Of a stretch of DNA of 64,000 nt, positions 57,903 through 64,000 are shown one piece after another. The stretch is from Siphonodentalium dalli (taxonomy: Eukaryota > Mollusca > Scaphopoda > Gadilida > Siphonodentaliidae), in contig CP136062.1 in assembly GCA_032622095.1 (NCBI GenBank), positions 11,189,710-11,253,709 of the forward strand. The letters run 5' to 3'. The notes beneath the pieces are model-generated. The model was not told where the DNA came from, did no database searches, and saw only the letters and a program-made list of their open reading frames with translations. Both the position numbers and the translations under genes were made by a program. Position 1 is the stretch's first letter, and each line of letters starts with the position of its first letter.

Positions 57903-58571
57903 AAGAGAGCACGCGGTGTGCCAAATTTTGCCAGTGTCGGTTCAGTGTTGTGGGTCAGGGGAGGGGCGGTCCGGGGTACCAATTTTTTATTCTTTTCCGA
58001 ATCAGATGAAACTTGGAATATAACATCTACCATACACGATGATCACAAAACTGGAAACAGATCGTAAATCCGATAAAAAATGGCCCTCAAAATTTTAATC
58101 TGCACATGACGTCACGGTTGTTGTCTAAGCTGCATATTTTTGTGTCCTCATAATTATGATAATTTTCCGCTCATAGCGTTAAAAATGTGTTCTGCAAATA
58201 TGACCACATAATTCGCCATGGATTCGCGGTTCGGTTCCAGGAATAAACAAAGGATTACACTCGAAATCGCTGAGTATATCTGTCTGAAACATTTCTTCCA
58301 TACTATTCAAATGTTCCTATTGTCTTAAATGTAAACAATGATTCGCCGCCATATTGCCTTCCACGTTGATCACCCTTAGTTACAATTCTTTCATGGCAAT
58401 GCTAATTAGTGGACAAACGCTGGTCGGGTGAAAATTTCACGCTCGAGTAACCATGCTACAACCGACTGTCGATGTCCATGATACGTCAGCGATTGATATT
58501 GCAATCAGTGATCGATAACCGACACAGTGTAATTACTTCAGTGTTAATTATCTACACCTGAGTGAGCCAGA

Positions 58572-60547
58572 ATGGAAGGGAACGATTCGTATACCTTAAC
58601 TGATATATCACAATTCACGCCACGTATGGAGAACCTATGTACTCAAAATCTACCAACACCAGACTCTGATTCAACAACTCGCGATAGTTCAAACGCTGAT
58701 GATATGGCCTTACCCGAACTAAGCTCATCCGTCCACGAATTTATCACCTGTGTTAAAACAAATCATGGGCGACAGCCTATAAGTGATTCTCGTCCCAACT
58801 ATCTACTGTGGGTAATGGAAACTCTCCACAGCCACACAAAAGAACGTGTTATAATATACCTGATAAGTAAATCAAATCATGACGAAGAAACTCTGGAACA
58901 AGTTCGAGACTACTGTTTTAGTCAAGCAAATATTATGCCTTTTTTCTCATTCGATTGCAACTCACAACTGAAGAAGCGCATAAAGCGTGACTCTAAAGAC
59001 AAAAATAAGAAGTGTGAACCAATCAGTGTCATCGATAAGTTAGCATCTGACATATATAATATATTATTATTTCTTGTGGACAGTGATGTTTCTCTATTGA
59101 ATGATATGATCAGCAAAAGTGAACGTGGCCTTAGCCAATGTATTTCGCATGATCCTGAAAATTCACCTGCTGTAACACAATCCCAATGTAATGTACCAGT
59201 AATGACAAACTCATTCTTAGTATCAACCCTGATTAGCTTAAGACGGGACGTCGCAATGTTACAAACTGAAAATACCGCCATCAAAGAGCAATTACATGAA
59301 GTAATTCCAGTCCTTAAAGGGCGTCTATCAATTCTCGAGGCAACCGTTGGTATTGAATGTTCTGGTACAGACAATCTTGATAAGTCGCCTAAATCTCCAA
59401 AAGAACCAATTGTTATACAAATTGAGGAACTCGCTGAGAGAGTTGTGGACAATACCGACAGCATTGATGCAAATAAATATTCCATCGAACGCGTCCATGA
59501 CGAAAAGGCCTCCCGTGTAGCTAGAGTTAAAACAAACATCACACTTATGCGCACTGACATAACTAACATAAACGGAAGGATAGACAGTGTAGATAAAACT
59601 CTGAAATCGCATACGGGTTCACTTGCCACTATGAAAGATAGCCAACATAAGAGCGCAAGGCCGGAAAAATCACATATCGACGAAGCCAAAGCAATCGATA
59701 GATCATTAGACAAACATTTCGGTGGCTTAAAATATTCTCTCATTAATTTTGGTGACATGATTTGCAATAAAATGGACACAGTGCTTAATTCGATAACGGA
59801 CACGGTTGATGATGCTCTCCGTTCTAAACCACAAATGCGCACCGTTGATGACAACGCATATGATGCAGGCTATGCCGACGAGAGTCCTGTCAAACATAAA
59901 GTCGAGAGTTTTATCACGCTTGATAATATATCAAACTCTACACACAAACAGAATGAACATTCTAACGTTAATAACGAAAATTAGTACGAGAGATATGACA
60001 GTGAACGAGATGAACACCATAGTAATGTACATGTGGACCAACGGAATGATTACAACGGTGTGAATGTTGATGAATATTACACTAAACGTGATGAATACGA
60101 ACTCAATGAAAATAGAAGTTGGAACAAATACGACAATTACAATGATGAACGGGACAATGGACGCACGCGTAACACACAAAAGGGCTACCAGACTGACAGA
60201 CGGTCGGACACACGTTATAATAATGGAAGTGTTCGCTCTGATTTCCGCGACAAAGGGTTCAGCGATGGATATCGTACACAGAGGCACCGCGAAAATACAA
60301 TTACTACAACAAACATAGGAACACAACCCCGATAACATCACATCGACTATTTGCTAAAAACTTCAGTGACTGGATTACTGCTGACTTCATTAAAGGATAT
60401 CTTATGCTACAGGACATAAGATTCACTGTGATTAAAATGTTTCGTGAACGAGATACCGGTCGTTTATCAGCTCGTATTAATGTCGACGAATCACAGGCTG
60501 AATTACTCAAAAGCCAAACATTCTGGCGACAATGTATATTGTCGTGA
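58572..60547 (+). pseudogene. LINE ORF1 protein (RNA-binding chaperone type), interrupted
   Basis: The first 470 codons are open. TAG at 59982-59984 is followed by the same frame to 60335, and a one-base shift in CCCC (60327-60330) leads to the last ~70 codons ending at 60547. Residues ~215-260 and ~280-350 are heptad-like (LRRDVAMLQTENTAIKEQL), predicting coiled coils for trimerisation. After the stop comes a very Tyr/Asp/Arg/Asn-rich, low-complexity linker (ERYDSERD, KYDNYNDERDNG). The end (LFAKNFSDW...IKMFRERDTGR...FWRQC) resembles the compact RRM-like nucleic-acid-binding fold closing many LINE ORF1 proteins. It would coat LINE RNA in the cytoplasm. An opposite-strand 310-codon frame is a shadow. 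Confidence 0.75.
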
Positions 60548-60807
60548 TTGGGAATTTTCAAATCAAAATTGATGATCAGAAATTGTACTAATCTATGTCC
60601 TAATATGTATGCAACTGGCTGCATGTATTTAACATATATAAATATGTGCCATTTATATATACGTGTATTTATATTGACCAATGTTATTTCATGTGAACGC
60701 TATTACACGGTTCACTTATCATGATGCCTAAAAACTATGTTTTACGGTGGATTTTTCTACATATATTGGTTACACTAATTAATTACAGAAATGTTCTATT
60801 GCGTGAC

Positions 60808-63800
60808 ATGACAATGTTTAGACTTGCTACGTGGAATGTGTCGGGAGCATTCAGCAGTGGGGCTTATATCACCTCCCTTTTATCAAATGGGGAATTTGAT
60901 GTCGTTGGGATTAGCGAGCACTGGCTACACCAACACAATGTAGATTTCTTAAATTCACTCAGTAACCAATACAATTGTCATGCCGTGTGTGATTATAGCC
61001 AAAGGCTTCCAATGCAGCGTGGCCGACACAAAGGTGGAATTGCTTTTTTTTATCATAAGCGACAGGCTGACCATGTTTCACATATAGAACTTCATGATGA
61101 TCGAATTATTGGGTTACAAGTGCAGATGTCGGCTAGTGATTTTATTTATATTTTTCAAGTTTATCTACCATCTACAAATTACACTATTAGTACATATGAA
61201 GAGTACATTGACAAACTGAACGATATTGTTGACACATACAAACATCTTGGTCGGTGTATTATATTGGGTGACGGAAATATTGACAAAGATGATCGCAGGA
61301 ACAAATTGTTTAAAAAGTTCTTATCAAAGAAATGTTTTTTCTCAGTTAACCACGATGATCCACTGACCAAGAATATAGCCACATGCACCTCTTACAGTGG
61401 TACAGGCGAATCAGTAATTGACCACATCTTAATTCACGAGGACGATCGCCCACTTGTACGATCATGTGATGTGTTATGCAACGATGTGTTGGCGGATCTG
61501 TCAAACCACAAACCTGTAACTATTTCCATAGAATTTCCAATAAATAATAAATGTTACGCCATTGAGAAAGACGATCCCATTAAATTCAACTGGAAGAAAG
61601 TCACACCAAATTCAAATATTCTTCAAAATTATCAGAGTGTTTTGGAATCCAAATTGCCTGATGTCGCAATCAAGTGTGAAAGCGACATAACTACAACTTA
61701 CGAGTCAATCACCGCTGCCATTTCATCTGCATCATTCATCACATTGCCACGCAAAAAATTCAATAAACACCTAAAGCCTTTTTGGAATTCAAATCTTAGC
61801 AAACTTCATAAAGAAATGCTTCATCATAGAGAGGTGTGGATAGCTGATGGCAGACCACGCGATGGTACTATTAACGTTAGTTTTATAAACTACAAACATG
61901 CGAAAGCTGCATTCCGTCGGCAATATAGAAAAAGCGCACAACAATTTATCCATAAACGTGATGAAGACATAGACAAATGTGCACAAGTTGATCAAGACAC
62001 GTTCTTTAAACTGTTCAATGCCAAACGATCTAAGTCTCAGAGCTCAGCGACAACATTTTTCCAAGAAGGCGACCGCACTCTGCGCACAACACATGATATT
62101 GTCCATGCGTGGTCATTATACTTTGAGAAGTTGTATGGTCCTTTAACTAATGTAAAGTTCGACAAAAAAGTTACTAACTTCGTCAAAGACACCATTGACA
62201 GTTCATACGGGAAATCGAATGCAGTAGATAATGTACTGTTATACCCCGTAACGCCATGTGAACTACACACTGTGGTTAATACACTGAGTCGCAACAAAGC
62301 TGCTGGTTATGATTTCATTTACAATGAAAATATTATATATGGTGGTCAGCGGCTAATCAACTGCCTTTGTCAACTGTTATCTGCCATTCTGCATCATGGT
62401 GTTATTCCTGAATCCGCCAAACGAGGTGTTATTATCACACTACATAACGGAGGCTCAAAACCAAAACACTCGTTTGACAGTTACAGGGCTATAACACTGA
62501 TGCCTACATTTTACAAATTACTGGACAAGGTTTTACAAAATCGTATTGAGTCACATGCGCCATATATTGTTGCAGTTAACCCTCTACAACACGGCTTTCA
62601 AAAACAGATAAGCTCTATGATGACGTCATATCTAACGCAAGAATGCATCACACATACGGCTGAAAGAAATCAGAAATTATATTGTTGCTTCTTAGACGTC
62701 TGGAAAGCATTTGACACCGTATGGGTTGATGTACTCCTCTATAAATTGTACACAAGAGGCCTCACTGGGAGATCATTCAACGTAATGTACCAATTGCTTA
62801 CTGGCGTCTCATGTTCACTAAAATACAATAACGTTTCCTCAAATTGGTTCTCAATTCAACAGGGTACAAGGCAGGGAGTGATAATTTCTCCGAAATTTTA
62901 TATGATCTACATTGACGAATTGATCAATATACTCTCAAACACTATATACGGATTCCACATGGACACTATTAATTGTACCTGTCCAACGCATGCCGACGAT
63001 ATGTTGTTGTGTTCATCAACCAAGAGTGGGCTTAATTCACTTATTGACACATGTTTCAAATACAGCAACAAATGGCGCTATAAATGCAATTCATCAAAGT
63101 CTGTTGTAATTGTTTTCAATGAAACAAAAACGCAATCAAATAAGCGTAGTCGTCAATGGCGCATGGGGACTGATCAGCTGACAGAGGTCGATAGTACGAT
63201 GCACCTTGGCATACCAATTAACAAATACAAACATAAAAACGAATTTATAGAACATATATGTGATAAATTAAGGAGCACATACATCATGCTATCTAACGCA
63301 GTGTTACACGCTAATGGCATTACCCCATTAAGCTCATCACTGCTGTACAAATCTATTGTATTACCAAGAGTCTTGTTCGGTACGGAACTCTTGTTAAACG
63401 TATATGATAGCGACATGCTTAAACTTGAGAGAGGTCATCGTTTTTGTATTAAAAATATTCAGGGCTTCAACTCTCGGACCCGTACCGACATTGCTCTTGG
63501 GTTGCTAGGAATACATCCACTAGAATGTTATATCAATCAGCGAAAATTAACTTTGTTTTCATCATTGTGCAATGTAATACCTGGTAAAACCTCAAAAGCT
63601 GTATTCATCCACAGGATGTATGAAAGCATCTTGCACACATCTATAACACATAATTACTTTGGTGATATACACAATTTGTTGGATAGATATAACCTCGTGG
63701 AATATTTAGATGAACTTTTCACACAAAATGTGTTTTCCTAACAAAATATCATGGAAGAATACAACACAAAATAGCGCCAACACATTGTATGCTTCAGAGT

Positions 63801-64000
63801 GGTCTCAAAGGATTAGCAATGATCAGAGCTTATCTCGCTTCCGAAAACTTCACCCAGAGTTACGTGTCGGTGACATTTGGAAGATATGTAAATGTGACCC
63901 AGAAATCAGTTCCATATACCTCACTGTATCTAAATTAATCTGTCAAACAAAACAACAAGAACAGATTCCGTGTGTCAATTGTGAGAAATTGACAAACGAT
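60808..64000 (+). pseudogene. LINE ORF2: endonuclease and reverse transcriptase, late frameshift, cut by window
   Basis: The frame is open from 60721, but the Met at 60808 lies just before the endonuclease and is the better start. Numbering from 60721, the APE-type endonuclease has TWNV (37-40), SEHW (Glu-66), GDGNID (Asp-184, Asn-186), SVIDH (231-235) and SNHKP (261-265), where families normally have SDH. RT has NKAAGYD (525-531), SYRAITLM (587-594), FLDVWKAFD (Asp-659), QGTRQG (714-719) and HADD (757-760, usually YADD), so both catalytic Asp are present. TAA at 63739 follows a TTTT run (63733-63736). Without one T the frame continues through SRFRKLHPELRVGDIW and PCVNC to the window end. It nicks target DNA and copies LINE RNA at the nick. 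Clade not assigned. Confidence 0.85.

Larger units (their letters stand above)
54600..58100. repeat. ~300-bp tandem repeat, three units, third interrupted
   Basis: Markers: GGGTCGG (54638, 54951, 57934), ACGGGCCCTCAAA (54796, 55093; GCCCTCAAA at 58084) and CATCTCCTC (54838, 55134). Unit 3 is cut at 55198/57903 by the LTR-like insertion. Once that is removed, the third unit follows unit 2 continuously. Confidence 0.75.
58101..64000 (+). mobile_element. Nearly full-length LINE, 3' end outside window
   Basis: Layout: putative 5' UTR (58101-58571), ORF1 (58572-60547), spacer (60548-60807), ORF2 from 60808 past the window end. The 5' UTR contains GCCGCCATATTG (58348), a YY1-like site of the type used by some LINE promoters. 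Total disabling lesions seen: one stop and one frameshift in ORF1, one frameshift in ORF2. It is a separate lineage from the minus-strand LINE at 47-49 kb: linkers, RT signatures and C-terminal regions differ. Confidence 0.85.

Noticed and set aside
58922-59854. 310-codon minus-strand frame
   Set aside because: Antisense shadow of LINE ORF1; no motif, and the sense strand has the coiled-coil protein.
59931-60341. 136-codon hydrophobic minus-strand frame
   Set aside because: Antisense of the Tyr/Asp/Asn-rich ORF1 linker, whose complement reads as Val/Ile.

Overview
The window is animal nuclear DNA, AT-rich and dominated by repeats. The best guess is a mollusc or another lophotrochozoan. The reasons are intron-type splice signals, non-LTR retrotransposons, Helitron ends set in TA microsatellites, a TTAGGG-type interstitial telomeric tract, and a SINE-like tail of the kind I associate with gastropods. 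Nothing looks prokaryotic. The phylum is an inference and no species can be named.

Positions 1-20,300: the tail of a non-autonomous hAT-like element (1-788); a small two-exon minus-strand gene ending in a PHD-like zinc finger (1727-3208); an 8.4-kb satellite of alternating ~145/159-bp units with higher-order structure (3606-11990); a 71-bp minisatellite (12030-14865) hit by a poly(A)-tailed retro-insertion; a mosaic block with a complete hAT copy and 8-bp target duplication (15208-17150); a long inverted-repeat element; and a CCCTAA tract.

Positions 20,300-45,300: a paralogue of the earlier block in which one ~96-bp unit has grown to about 17 copies; a frameshifted membrane-receptor-like fragment (24317-24830); a 448-bp inverted repeat around a TA-flanked MITE; a Tc1/mariner-like MITE; a GC-richer foldback element; a decayed integrase pseudogene (37788-38690); a 159-bp tandem repeat; and several pairs of dispersed duplicates.

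Positions 45,300-54,600: a palindromic Helitron with 3' termini at both ends; a long-inverted-repeat element whose right arm was split by a 5'-truncated LINE on the minus strand (47211-49656); a second Helitron; and three near-identical 430-bp units carrying a tRNA-derived SINE-like sequence.

Positions 54,600-64,000: a ~300-bp repeat interrupted by a three-terminal-repeat LTR-like element with a 4-bp target duplication (55199-57902), then a nearly complete plus-strand LINE. Its ORF1 has one stop and one frameshift. Its ORF2 (endonuclease plus reverse transcriptase) has one late frameshift and runs off the window.

No multi-gene host pathway is visible. Most coding potential belongs to mobile elements. 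The only host-like gene models are the PHD-type gene, the receptor-like fragment and a few weak exons. What stands out is nested insertion history that can be read exactly (element in element, empty site preserved next door) and repeat arrays caught at different stages of amplification. All homology calls were made by eye.
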